Positions 8,053 through 16,430 of a stretch of DNA of 64,000 nt are shown piece after piece. The notes under the pieces are model-generated. The model searched no databases, was not told the origin of the DNA, and worked only from the letters and a program-made list of their open reading frames with translations. The DNA comes from Mesorhizobium sp. NZP2077 (lineage in GTDB: Bacteria; Pseudomonadota; Alphaproteobacteria; Rhizobiales; Rhizobiaceae), in NCBI RefSeq assembly GCF_013170805.1, contig NZ_CP051293.1:2424001-2488000 (forward strand), given 5' to 3'. Made by a program: the position numbers and the translations under genes. How positions within the stretch are numbered: the stretch's first letter is position 1; every line of letters starts with the position of its first letter.

Positions 8053-8814
8053 TTACTTCGGCGCCATGCGGATGGCGCCGTCGAGGCGGATGGTCTCGCC
8101 GTTCAGCATCTGGTTTTCGATGATGTGCAGGGCAAGTGCGGCATATTCGGATGGTTCGCCGAGGCGCGACGGGAAGGGTACGGCGGCGCCCAGCGAATCC
8201 TGCACGTCCTGCGGCATGCCGGCCATCATCGGCGTCTTGAAGATACCGGGTGCGATGGTGCAGACGCGGATGCCGGAACGGGCAAGGTCGCGCGCCACCG
8301 GCAATGTCATGCCGACGACACCGCCCTTGGAGGCGGAGTAGGCGGCCTGGCCGATCTGGCCGTCATAGGCGGCGACCGAAGCGGTGTTGACGATGACGCC
8401 ACGCTCGCCGCCCTGCAGCGGCTCGAGCTTCGCCGCGCGATCGGCGACGAGGCGGATCATGTTGAAGGTGCCGATCAGGTTGACCTCGATCACCTTGCGG
8501 TACTGGTCGAGTGGATGCGGCCCATCCTTGCCGATCGTCTTCACGCCAATGGCGATGCCGGCGCAATTGACCAGGATGCGCGGTTCGCCCAGCTTGCTCG
8601 CCGTCTCGGCGACGGCTGCGGCACCACTATCGGCGCTGCTGACGTCGCATTGCACGGCAATCCCGCCGATCTCGGCCGCGACCTTGGCGGCGCGATCGAT
8701 GCCGACATCGAATATGGCGACGCGAGCACCCTTGGCGGCAAGCGCGCGCGCCGTAGCCTCGCCAAGACCGGAGCCGCCGCCGGTGACGATCGCGATCTGG
8801 CCGTTCGGATTCAT
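8053..8814 (-). CDS. Short-chain dehydrogenase, type II 3-hydroxyacyl-CoA dehydrogenase-like
   Basis: A 253-residue classical SDR. The Rossmann motif is [13 protein letters not shown]41-type acidic residue in FDVG suggests NAD preference, NCAGI marks the dinucleotide fold, and the catalytic set is S in [11 protein letters not shown] and K in YSASKGG. The length and the insertion around [19 protein letters not shown] match bacterial homologues of 17-beta-HSD10 (3-hydroxyacyl-CoA dehydrogenase type II) in fatty-acid or branched-chain degradation. The 75-base gap to the GNAT gene leaves room for its own promoter; hugZ follows. Confidence 0.88.
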   Translation of the reverse strand: MNPNGQIAIVTGGGSGLGEATARALAAKGARVAIFDVGIDRAAKVAAEIGGIAVQCDVSSADSGAAAVAETASKLGEPRILVNCAGIAIGVKTIGKDGPHPLDQYRKVIEVNLIGTFNMIRLVADRAAKLEPLQGGERGVIVNTASVAAYDGQIGQAAYSASKGGVVGMTLPVARDLARSGIRVCTIAPGIFKTPMMAGMPQDVQDSLGAAVPFPSRLGEPSEYAALALHIIENQMLNGETIRLDGAIRMAPK

Positions 8815-8889
8815 GGCGTCATCCTTTACTACGAGAAACAGGGACGGATCAGGCCCGGATCGACGTGCAAGGTCAAGCCATAGCCTCGT

Positions 8890-9414
8890 CTAGACGTGCT
8901 CGGCGATCCTGGCCTGGCTGGCGTGGCCGACCTCGCCGGTGAGCCTGGCGACCGCGCCCGGCGTGATCTCGTGCGACAAAAGGCGGTCGAGATCGACGGG
9001 GCGCGGCATCGAGATCTGGCCGCGCGGGATGCGCCTGAAGCCGAGCGGGCCGTAATAGGGCTCGTCGCCGACCAGTATGACGGCTGGCGCGCCGGCCCTG
9101 GCCGCCGCCTCCAACGCGATCGCCACCAGCCGGCGGCCGATGCCCAGGTTCTTGAAGGCTGGCCGCACGGCGAGCGGCCCGAGCATCAGCGCGCGGCCGG
9201 CGCCGGCGGCGATGCGGGTCATGCGCACCGAGGCGACGACGAGGTCGCCGTCGACCGCGACAAAGGACAGCGCGCGCTCGTGGCCGCCGGCTTCGCGGAT
9301 CTTGTAGGCGGCCAGCACGAAACGGCCGGGCCCGAAGGCTTCGTCGTTGATGGCTTCGATCTGGATGTCGTGCGCCGGGGTTTCCGGCAGGTATTTCACG
9401 TCGGCAAGGCTCAT
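8890..9414 (-). CDS. GNAT-family N-acetyltransferase (YhbS-like)
   Basis: A 174-residue acetyltransferase with the acetyl-CoA loop LGPLAVRPAFKNLGIGRRLV (the R/Q-x-x-G-x-G/A signature as NLGIGR) and the C-terminal YYGPLGFRRIP typical of the YhbS/COG3153 group. These enzymes acetylate an amine using acetyl-CoA; the acceptor is unknown. It is first of a possible three-gene minus-strand set with the SDR and HugZ-like genes. Confidence 0.85.
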   Translation of the reverse strand: MSLADVKYLPETPAHDIQIEAINDEAFGPGRFVLAAYKIREAGGHERALSFVAVDGDLVVASVRMTRIAAGAGRALMLGPLAVRPAFKNLGIGRRLVAIALEAAARAGAPAVILVGDEPYYGPLGFRRIPRGQISMPRPVDLDRLLSHEITPGAVARLTGEVGHASQARIAEHV

Positions 9415-9685
9415 GGTCTTTGCGTCCCGGTAAAGGAGGAAAGGTTTGCTGCAAACGGCAGCATTCGCCAGTCAGCGCATCAAGCGCGGGCGCCCTTTCG
9501 TCGTCGGTCAAACCGGATCAAAGCAAAGTCGAACATGCGGAGTGTCCGCTAGCATCAATTTTCGGCCGCTGCAATTGGCCTGATATGTCCGTCGTCTCCG
9601 TCCAGTGACGGTCTGTTCAGCGCCTGACATCTTCGACAGGGCCGCCTTGCGCCTACATTGCACGAAAGGACGCAAGGAGATTTGC

Positions 9686-10675
9686 ATGGGATTGCTGGTT
9701 GAAGGCAGGTGGCAGGATCGCTGGTATGATACGGCGGACAATGGCGGCAGGTTCGTGAGGACGCAGTCGCAATGGCGCGACTGGATCACCGTTGACGGGC
9801 AGCCCGCCGAAGGTCGGACGCGCGGCTTCAAGGCCGAGCCCGGGCGCTATCACCTCTATGTCTCGCTCGCCTGTCCGTGGGCACACCGGACGCTGATCTT
9901 TCGTGCGCTGAAGAGACTGGAAGGCGTCATCTCCGTCTCGGTCGTGCATCATTTCATGGGCGCCAATGGCTGGACATTCCTGGCGCAGGATGGCGCCACC
10001 GGCGACTCGCTTTACGGCCTCGATTTCCTGCACCAGATCTATGCCAAGGCTGATCCCGCCTATTCCGGCCGGGTGACGGTGCCGGTGCTGTGGGACAAGA
10101 AAGAGCAGACCATCGTCTCCAACGAGTCTTCCGAAATCATTCGAATGCTCAATTCAGCCTTCGACGCATGGGGCGATGCAAGCCTCGACTTCTATCCCGA
10201 GCATTTGCGCCGCGAGATCGACCGTATCAATGCGCTGGTCTATCCGGCGGTCAACAATGGCGTCTATCGCGCCGGCTTTGCCACCACGCAGCGCGCCTAT
10301 GAAGAGGCGTTCGGCGAATTGTTCGCGGCGCTGGATACGCTGGAGGCTCGACTGTCAAAACAGCGCTATCTCGTCGGCGACCGCATCACCGAGGCCGACT
10401 GGCGGCTGTTCACCACGCTGGTGCGCTTCGATCCGGTCTATGTCGGCCATTTCAAATGCAATTTGCGCAGCATCGCCGACTATCCGCACCTGTCGAACTA
10501 TCTGCGCGACCTCTACCAGGTGCCTGGTGTCGCCGCGACCGTGAACCTGCATCACATCAAGGCGCATTACTACGCCAGCCACGAAACGATCAATCCGACG
10601 CGGATAGTGCCGGTAGGGCCGGAACTCGACTATGGGGCGCCGCATGACCGGGGGCGGTTCAGGGAGGCGGCTTGA
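9686..10675 (+). CDS. Glutathionyl-hydroquinone reductase (Xi-class GST)
   Basis: A 329-residue protein of the ECM4/YqjG family. The thioredoxin-like N-domain carries the catalytic Cys in ACPWAHRTLIF, followed by the family marks TVPVLWDK, SNESSEIIRMLN and, in the helical C-domain, ITEADWRLFTTLVRFDPVYVGHFKCN. It reduces glutathionyl-hydroquinones to hydroquinones with glutathione. The start at 9686 has AAGGAGA six bases upstream; the in-frame ATG-like start at 9605 is rejected. It stands alone, convergent with the next gene. Confidence 0.95.
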   Translation: MGLLVEGRWQDRWYDTADNGGRFVRTQSQWRDWITVDGQPAEGRTRGFKAEPGRYHLYVSLACPWAHRTLIFRALKRLEGVISVSVVHHFMGANGWTFLAQDGATGDSLYGLDFLHQIYAKADPAYSGRVTVPVLWDKKEQTIVSNESSEIIRMLNSAFDAWGDASLDFYPEHLRREIDRINALVYPAVNNGVYRAGFATTQRAYEEAFGELFAALDTLEARLSKQRYLVGDRITEADWRLFTTLVRFDPVYVGHFKCNLRSIADYPHLSNYLRDLYQVPGVAATVNLHHIKAHYYASHETINPTRIVPVGPELDYGAPHDRGRFREAA

Positions 10676-10679
10676 AGTA

Positions 10680-11138
10680 CTAGGAATCTTGTTCAGGTTT
10701 GCGAGGGATTGTTCTTGCGTCGTCCGACTTGAATGGTCCCCATACCGAATAGCCAAACGCGACAAGGCCCAATGTCGACCCCAGAATCACGACGCCATCA
10801 GGCCAAAAGTGCCCCGAGAAATGGGGTGGGTTACCGTTCGTTTCAAAAACCCTTGTCATTATGGCTAGGGTCGTAACTGCAATCAGGATAGAAATTATCA
10901 CAAATCTCCAATACTCAACCGTCGTTGGAGCGCGCCCAAAAAGCACGCTTAATTGTTCTAGGGTCATCTTTAATGCGAAAAGACAAGAAAACCATACAGC
11001 GATCTCAACATTTATATCTTTCGAAAATTGGAAAAATACCAAAATGTACTCGAAAGATAGTAGGAGGAATCCTAGCAGGATGAACAAATATATGAATCGG
11101 AAGAAAACTTTGATGTTGACAGATTTCAGCGCAGTCAC
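10680..11138 (-). CDS. Small AT-rich multi-pass membrane protein, unknown
   Basis: A 152-residue protein with about four hydrophobic segments (FFRFIYLFILLGFLLLSF, EIAVWFSCLFALKM, FVIISILIAVTTLAIM, GVVILGSTLGLVAFGY) and a short hydrophilic tail. No known domain is recognised. The gene is conspicuously AT-richer than its neighbours and uses codons such as ATA, AAA and TTT that are rare around it, a sign of recent acquisition. It sits between two convergent housekeeping-type genes. Confidence 0.6.
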   Translation of the reverse strand: MTALKSVNIKVFFRFIYLFILLGFLLLSFEYILVFFQFSKDINVEIAVWFSCLFALKMTLEQLSVLFGRAPTTVEYWRFVIISILIAVTTLAIMTRVFETNGNPPHFSGHFWPDGVVILGSTLGLVAFGYSVWGPFKSDDARTIPRKPEQDS

Positions 11139-11226
11139 TCCCGCTGGTCGACACCTCGCAGATTATCCCCGCTGGCCGATCTTTCGTGCGAAAAAATCTC
11201 CTCGCGTCTCACTTTCCGGTGAAGTC

Positions 11227-11724
11227 TTACCAGTATGGCGATGCGGGAAGGCCCTGAAAAACCTCGGCGATCCGCCGCAGCGTCGCCGGCGTCGTCTCCC
11301 TAGGCAAGCGATCCAGCGGGAAGAAGCCGCTCTCGGCGATCTCGTGGTCCGGCTGCTTCGGCGCCGTCTGGCTGAACTGCTCGATGAGGTAGAAGCCGAC
11401 ATGGTCGCGCCGGCTGGAGCGGCGGTTGAAATGCATCGATTTCAACACCGGCGGTGCTGCAAGCGCTATGTTGCCCTCTTCGGCGAGTTCCCGTGCCAGT
11501 GCTTCGGCCAGCGTTTCGCTGACCTCGACACCACCGCCGGGAAGTTGCCAGCCGGGCACATAGGTGTGGCGGATGAGGAAAACGGAATTGTTGGCGGTGT
11601 CATAGACGAGGCCGCGCACACCGAGCGTCATTGGCCGCCGCAGCACGAAATAGAGGTGAAACAGCCTGGCCCGTAGCCCCGCCCATCCGGTCTGGCGGAA
11701 AGCGGTTTCAGGATCGTTCGTCAT
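11227..11724 (-). CDS. Nudix hydrolase
   Basis: A 165-residue Nudix-fold protein: TLGVRGLVYD, VFLIRHTYVPGWQLPGG and the Nudix box running GGVEVSETLAEALARELAEE. The box has the essential REx2EE residues, but the glycine that normally follows (EExG) reads EEGN, a small deviation. It hydrolyses a nucleoside diphosphate linked to some group X; the substrate is not predictable. The start is set at 11724 (MTNDPET) since the extra 14 codons upstream are unlike the family. It is divergent from the metallophosphoesterase, 71 bases apart. Confidence 0.87.
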   Translation of the reverse strand: MTNDPETAFRQTGWAGLRARLFHLYFVLRRPMTLGVRGLVYDTANNSVFLIRHTYVPGWQLPGGGVEVSETLAEALARELAEEGNIALAAPPVLKSMHFNRRSSRRDHVGFYLIEQFSQTAPKQPDHEIAESGFFPLDRLPRETTPATLRRIAEVFQGLPASPYW

Positions 11725-11795
11725 CGCTAGCGAAACCGTGGGTGGAAAGCCAAGCTTTTGTAGCAAGGAGGACGCGCGTCGCCTATGAAAGATAC

Positions 11796-12719
11796 ATGTT
11801 CAGGCTCGCGCATATTTCCGATGTCCATCTGGGGCCGCTCCCCGATGTATCCTATCGCGATCTCGCCTCCAAGCGCGTGCTCGGCTACGTCAATTGGCAG
11901 CGCAACCGCCGCCGCCACATGCATGATGCCGTCATCGACGCCATCACCGCCGACATCAAGGTGCAAAACCCCGACCACCTCGCCGTCACCGGCGATCTGG
12001 TCAATCTGGCGCTCGACGGCGAGATCGAGATGGCCAAGCACTGGCTGGAGACGCTGGGGCCGCCGCATGACGTTTCCGTGGTTCCAGGCAATCACGACGC
12101 CTATGTGCCCGGTGCCTTCGACAAGGTCTGCCGGTCATGGGCGGCCTGGATGAGCGGCGACGGGGTCAACACGCCGGTCGACCGCAACGCGTTCCCCTAT
12201 CTGCGCGTGCGCGGCAATGTCGCGCTGATCGGCGTCTCGACGGCGCGCGCCACGGCACCCTTCATGGCCAATGGTTTCTTCATGGAAGGGCAGGCGGAGC
12301 GGCTCGGCAAGATCCTGCGCGATACCGGCGGGGAAGGCCTGTTTCGCGCGATCATGATCCATCATCCGCCGGTGCGCGGCGCGGTCTCGCAGCACAAGCG
12401 GCTGTTCGGGATATCACGCTTTCACAAGATCATCCGCCGCCATGGCGCCGAGCTTGTCCTGCACGGTCATTCGCATCTGCCGTCGCTGTTCCAGATAGGG
12501 GCTCGCGGTGCCAAGGTTCCGGTGGTCGGTGTCGCCGCCGCCGGCCAGGCGCCGGGCGGCAAGCATCCTGCGGCGCAGTACAATCTGTTCGACATCGACG
12601 GCGAAAAGGGCAATTGGCGGATCCGCCTGACGCGGCGCGGGCTGACCGGACCGGCAACACCGCCTTCGGATCTGCAAATCCTGGAACTGGGCGTGGAGGC
12701 TTCTATGGCCGCAAGCTGA
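11796..12719 (+). CDS. Calcineurin-like metallophosphoesterase
   Basis: A 307-residue enzyme with the full dinuclear metal motif set in order: DVHLG (residues 8-12), GDLVN, GNHDAY, IMIHHPP and HGHSHLP. Such proteins cleave phosphomono- or diesters with Mn, Fe or Zn; length and the simple domain layout fit the broad class III cyclic-nucleotide/UDP-sugar-type group, substrate unknown. The start at 11796 is the first codon of the conserved MFRLAHISDVHLG region. Its 3' end overlaps the convergent gene at 12703 by 17 bases. Confidence 0.9.
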   Translation: MFRLAHISDVHLGPLPDVSYRDLASKRVLGYVNWQRNRRRHMHDAVIDAITADIKVQNPDHLAVTGDLVNLALDGEIEMAKHWLETLGPPHDVSVVPGNHDAYVPGAFDKVCRSWAAWMSGDGVNTPVDRNAFPYLRVRGNVALIGVSTARATAPFMANGFFMEGQAERLGKILRDTGGEGLFRAIMIHHPPVRGAVSQHKRLFGISRFHKIIRRHGAELVLHGHSHLPSLFQIGARGAKVPVVGVAAAGQAPGGKHPAAQYNLFDIDGEKGNWRIRLTRRGLTGPATPPSDLQILELGVEASMAAS

Positions 12720-13311
12720 GCCCCATCGCCACGATGCGGTCCCAGAACAGGGCGACCGACACCGCCAGGCCGACCAGCGCGCCGGCGGCGACCAGGCCAA
12801 GGCCTGACAGGAAGGCCGACCAGCCCTTGCTGCGTTGCGGCGAGCGCAGCGGCGGCTCGGCTTCCGCCACCTCGGCCCGTTTCATGCCGGCGGCTTCGAC
12901 CCCACCTTCCATCATCCTCTGGCGCTCGACGACGCGCTCGGCGACATAGCGTGTCACGGAATCGGCAACCGGCTTCATCTCCGTCGATTCGGCAAGTACA
13001 ACGCGGCCGATGCGGGTGTCCTCGAGGAAGCGGTAAGTGCGGCGGTCGCGCCCCATCGCGACATGGCTGACGGCATCGATCCACAGGCGCGGCTGCAGCC
13101 CCGAGGAAACCACGAAGTCGAAATTGTCCATGTCGGCGGGAACATCGGCAAAGACGGGTGCAAGTTCGGCGGCCAGCAGATCGAGGCGCATGCGATGCGC
13201 CTCGCGCATGTCGACGACAACGTCGTCGCGATCGGCGAAGGCGTTCTTCACATCGCGGATTGCATCGGACAGTTTTCTTGAGGGATCGATCTTTTCGCCT
13301 GCGTCCTTCAT
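12703..13311 (-). CDS. Unknown C-terminally membrane-anchored protein, predicted CtrA target
   Basis: A 202-residue protein: a charged cytosolic N-terminal two thirds (KLSDAIRDVKNAFADRDDVVVDMREAHRMR and a beta-rich part around FDFVVSSGLQPRLWIDAVSHVAMG) and one C-terminal membrane helix (LSGLGLVAAGALVGLAVSVALF). The middle segment ends with RRTYRFLEDTRIGR. No known domain is recognised. A perfect TTAA-N7-TTAA lies 24 bases before the start codon at 13311, so cell-cycle control by CtrA is likely. The start at 13311 is chosen because the longer frame would run through that site. Confidence 0.75.
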   Translation of the reverse strand: MKDAGEKIDPSRKLSDAIRDVKNAFADRDDVVVDMREAHRMRLDLLAAELAPVFADVPADMDNFDFVVSSGLQPRLWIDAVSHVAMGRDRRTYRFLEDTRIGRVVLAESTEMKPVADSVTRYVAERVVERQRMMEGGVEAAGMKRAEVAEAEPPLRSPQRSKGWSAFLSGLGLVAAGALVGLAVSVALFWDRIVAMGLSLRP

Positions 13312-13334
13312 CGGCGTCTGCCTCGCGGGTTTGG

Positions 13335-13349
13335 TTAACACGGGGTTAA
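13335..13349. promoter_or_regulatory. Perfect CtrA-binding box
   Basis: TTAA-N7-TTAA (TTAACACGGGGTTAAC) matches the full CtrA consensus with exact spacing. It is the only exact match noticed in the window and stands 24 bases before the start of the minus-strand gene 12703-13311. The other neighbour ends towards it, so that gene is the only plausible target. A site this close to the start codon would cover the core promoter or early transcript, so repression is as likely as activation. Confidence 0.7.
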
Positions 13350-13407
13350 CACAGCCGCCGGCAAAATGCACTGGCGAGATAGACGTGTCCGGGGACACGC
13401 GAAAAAG

Positions 13408-14208
13408 TCAGCCAGTCGCTGCCAAATTCGGACGATGCGGCCTGGCACGGCGGTTCATGTTGCGGCGAACGATGTCGGCAACGAGATCGGGCGCTTCCTC
13501 GGCAAGCATGTGGCCGGCCTCCAGCACATGATGCACATGAAAATGCGCAGGCAGGTCATCCGCCTGGGTGGAGGGCAGCACCACATCGTCGGCGCCCCAC
13601 ACCACCATGACAGGCATGTTAAGCCCGTCGAGACGGTCACGCGGGATAACGCCTTGCCGATCACCAGCGGTCATGGCGGCTGCGATTTCAGAGAGTTTTT
13701 GCACCTGGCCGGGCCGCCCACGCATCTCACAAAGTATATCGACGATGCGTTCCGGGGGCTGGTTGTGAGGGCTGAACATGGCGACAAGGCAGTCCCGAAT
13801 CGCGGACGAACCCCGTGCGCCGGCGTAGCGGCGCAGCAGCGGGCCATTGATCTCGGGGCCAAGCCCCCCTGGGGCCAGAAGCGTCAGCGAGGCCACTTTG
13901 TCGGGCTCGGCCAACGCCATCAACATCGCCACTGCGCCGCCCATTGAATGGCCGACAAGATGAATGCGCTTCAGTTTTCGCGCCGACAGATCGGCGAGAA
14001 TCGCCCTGGCGGCTACCTTGGCTGGACCAGCGTCCGGGAAACCGAACGACAGGCCGTGGCCCGGCAGATCATAGGCGAGCGTGCGCGTGGAAGGCGACAG
14101 GCAAGAGATCACCTCGTGCCAGACATCATGGCAACCGCCGAAACCATGCAGCAGGACGATGGTCTTCGAACCAGATCCTTGTTCGACGGCATGAAGCGAT
14201 GAAATCAT
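13408..14208 (-). CDS. Alpha/beta-fold hydrolase
   Basis: A 266-residue hydrolase with HGFGG (oxyanion region), nucleophile elbow GHSMGG, acid in WGADD and catalytic His in EAGHM, the complete triad in order. The cap region (about residues 130-190) is helical. It resembles the carboxylesterase/lactonase or acyltransferase-like branch; the substrate is not readable. The start is set at 14208 (MISSLHAVE); the 17 codons upstream are not family-like. It appears monocistronic. Confidence 0.85.
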   Translation of the reverse strand: MISSLHAVEQGSGSKTIVLLHGFGGCHDVWHEVISCLSPSTRTLAYDLPGHGLSFGFPDAGPAKVAARAILADLSARKLKRIHLVGHSMGGAVAMLMALAEPDKVASLTLLAPGGLGPEINGPLLRRYAGARGSSAIRDCLVAMFSPHNQPPERIVDILCEMRGRPGQVQKLSEIAAAMTAGDRQGVIPRDRLDGLNMPVMVVWGADDVVLPSTQADDLPAHFHVHHVLEAGHMLAEEAPDLVADIVRRNMNRRARPHRPNLAATG

Positions 14209-14410
14209 GAAGCTGAGGGCTTGTTGCGGGACTGAGAAAAGCGCGGGACCGGGCACCAAATGCGGCTGGATTGCTCCTCGTCCAGCGCTATGGCCAGTAA
14301 AATTTTCGCGATTTGTACGGTTGATGACAGAACGCGGCGGCTAACAGGTATTCGGTGATCAATGCGTACGAAATCGACAATGGCCCGGCGCGCCGAGTAG
14401 TGGATGTTAC

Positions 14411-16177
14411 TTAGCTGGCGTTGCCGAGCCCAGCGGCGCGCAAGGCGCCGACCAGCCGCTCAGTCAGATCGGCCGGATATTTCCGCTCGACGAAGGTGGT
14501 GCGCGGGTCGGCGGCAAATTTGGGGAACTTGGTGTTCAGTTCGTCTAGCAGCGTGGACACCAGATGGTCCTGTCCGGCAGCCTTGGCGCCGATCAGACGC
14601 GCCGCCAGATAATGCGATTTCGTGGCAGTGGTTCTCAACGCCATGCTGGCGGCGATGGCTTTGTTCATGTCGCCTAGCATGAAATCACCGACGAACAGGC
14701 CGTAGTCCCACCATGTCGAGTGGCCGCTGAACGTCTCGGCCGCATGGGTAAGGATTGGCGTCCCCTCCGCGTAGCGCCCAGCGAAGATCAGCCCATAGCC
14801 GTAAGCGGCGGCCATGCCCATATCGTAGGGATTGAGTTCGTAGGCCTTGCGCATCCAGCGGATTGCTTCGTCCGTATTGCCGAGGCGCGAACTGACGTAG
14901 CCATAGGCGCGATGCGCGTAAGGGCTGGTCGGCCCCATCTGCACGCCGCGATGAGCAAACTCGACGGCCTTTTCGATCGTCGCATTGGGCGGATAGGCAT
15001 AGTGATCGGAGACCGCCTCAACCTGCAGAGATGCAAGTTCCGAGTAGACGAGCGAGGATTTTGCCCCGGAATTGGCCAACGTCTCCAGGCAGCGATAAGC
15101 GGCCTCGTGGGTTCTGGCATTCTGGTCGAGATAATATCTGTCGTTGAGCAGCAGGCATTCGGTCAGGCCGTTTGGCGCGCCTGTCTGCTCGATATAGTTG
15201 TAGATCGTGCCCGAGGCGGGAAGTGCCGAGCTCAGCATGTCGGCAACGCGATCCTCGATAACCGTGGGGGCGCTGTCGGCCGGCGTGAGATTGCGTGAAA
15301 GGAGAACTCGTCCTGATGCCACGCTTTGCAGTTCGATCCTAATGTCGCCAGCGTTCGGGCCAGCCATAATGTCGAAGATGAAGCTGGTGGCGTCGTTGGC
15401 GGGGTCGTGCCAGTTGATCGTATCGCGACCGATGAAGTCGATCGTATCGAAGCCGCTCAAGCCGGCACGCAGTGACGAGGCGACACGGCCGGCATCTGCA
15501 CCGTCGGCCTTGACGTCGATGTAGACGAGCGGCAGGGCTTCAGAGATCGCTGATGGTACAACGGTGCTGGTTTGGCTGGCAGTCGCGAGCGCAGCGGGCA
15601 AGTCGCCGCTTGCCAGCAGCGCACCGCTGCCCTGACGCAGGATCAGGACGCCGAGCATGGCGATGACGACGGCGATCGCCATCCAGAAGAACCTGAGATG
15701 GCGCGCCACCGAGGGCACGGGGGCCGCCGGCGCCAACAACGCGGCGGCCGTAAGGGTATCCTCGGCAGCGCCGGGGTGCTCGGATGGAACCGTTGCCGTC
15801 TGTTCGGCGGGTTTGGCTGCTTCCGGCAAACGGATCGCGTTGAGTTCATAGGCCGGGACGTAGCCGCCGCGTGGAATGGCGATGCGGACGGGCTCGGCGA
15901 CGCCTTCATTGGCAAAATACTGCTGCAGCAATTCGCGCAGCCTGCCTGCCTGCACACGCACCACGGCATCGGTCGACGGATCGAAATCGCCGTCCTTGCC
16001 GAAGACATCCATGGCGATGGAAAAGCCCTTGAGCCTGTCGGCTTCGCCGGCCTGCTCGCGTTCCACTAGATAACGGATCAGCTTGCGCGCACGCTCGGAC
16101 CGTCCGAACGTTTCGCTGGCAAGCAGTCGCTCCAGTGTCTCGCGCACTGCGGGGGCGGCAGGCGTGGCATGCTGCAA
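14411..16177 (-). CDS. Winged-helix/TPR inner-membrane protein
   Basis: A 588-residue protein in three parts. Residues 1-112 form a small domain with RARKLIRYLVER, DRLKGFSIAMDVFGK, FDPSTDAVVRVQAGRLREL and IPRGGYVPAY, known from many rhizobial and acidobacterial proteins often annotated as adenylate-cyclase-like or regulators. One membrane helix follows (about 162-180). The periplasmic C-terminal half has TolB-like and TPR-like helical repeats, clearest around YAHRAYGYVSSRLGNTDEAI and NPYDMGMAAAYGYGL. No cyclase catalytic domain is present, so an adenylate cyclase name would be wrong. A CadC-like membrane-bound sensor is a fair guess. Confidence 0.72.
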   Translation of the reverse strand: MQHATPAAPAVRETLERLLASETFGRSERARKLIRYLVEREQAGEADRLKGFSIAMDVFGKDGDFDPSTDAVVRVQAGRLRELLQQYFANEGVAEPVRIAIPRGGYVPAYELNAIRLPEAAKPAEQTATVPSEHPGAAEDTLTAAALLAPAAPVPSVARHLRFFWMAIAVVIAMLGVLILRQGSGALLASGDLPAALATASQTSTVVPSAISEALPLVYIDVKADGADAGRVASSLRAGLSGFDTIDFIGRDTINWHDPANDATSFIFDIMAGPNAGDIRIELQSVASGRVLLSRNLTPADSAPTVIEDRVADMLSSALPASGTIYNYIEQTGAPNGLTECLLLNDRYYLDQNARTHEAAYRCLETLANSGAKSSLVYSELASLQVEAVSDHYAYPPNATIEKAVEFAHRGVQMGPTSPYAHRAYGYVSSRLGNTDEAIRWMRKAYELNPYDMGMAAAYGYGLIFAGRYAEGTPILTHAAETFSGHSTWWDYGLFVGDFMLGDMNKAIAASMALRTTATKSHYLAARLIGAKAAGQDHLVSTLLDELNTKFPKFAADPRTTFVERKYPADLTERLVGALRAAGLGNAS

Positions 16178-16375
16178 GTGTCGATCCTCTCGAAGTCGGC
16201 ACAGGTTGAGGCGCGATCATATAGGGCTCGCGCCACCACACAAGTATACACCCATTATGCGATCGCGTACCTAACCAGATAATTCTCCGGTGGTTAATCG
16301 CGCGGCCGACGCCGGCTACAGGACCAGCGCCGCCGCCAGTATCAGCCATTTGATGCCAAGGCCTTGTTCGGGCTC

Positions 16376-16421
16376 GAAAAAATGATTGGCGCGAGAGCCG
16401 TTCAGAACTCGCGCCAATCAT
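16376..16421 (-). terminator. Rho-independent terminator of leuA
   Basis: A perfect 14-base stem (arms 16382-16395 and 16408-16421, core TTGGCGCGAG/CTCGCGCCAA) with a 12-base loop, followed in the minus direction by six T (16381-16376). It lies 10 bases after the leuA stop codon. Confidence 0.9.
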
Positions 16422-16430
16422 CGGTAAACG

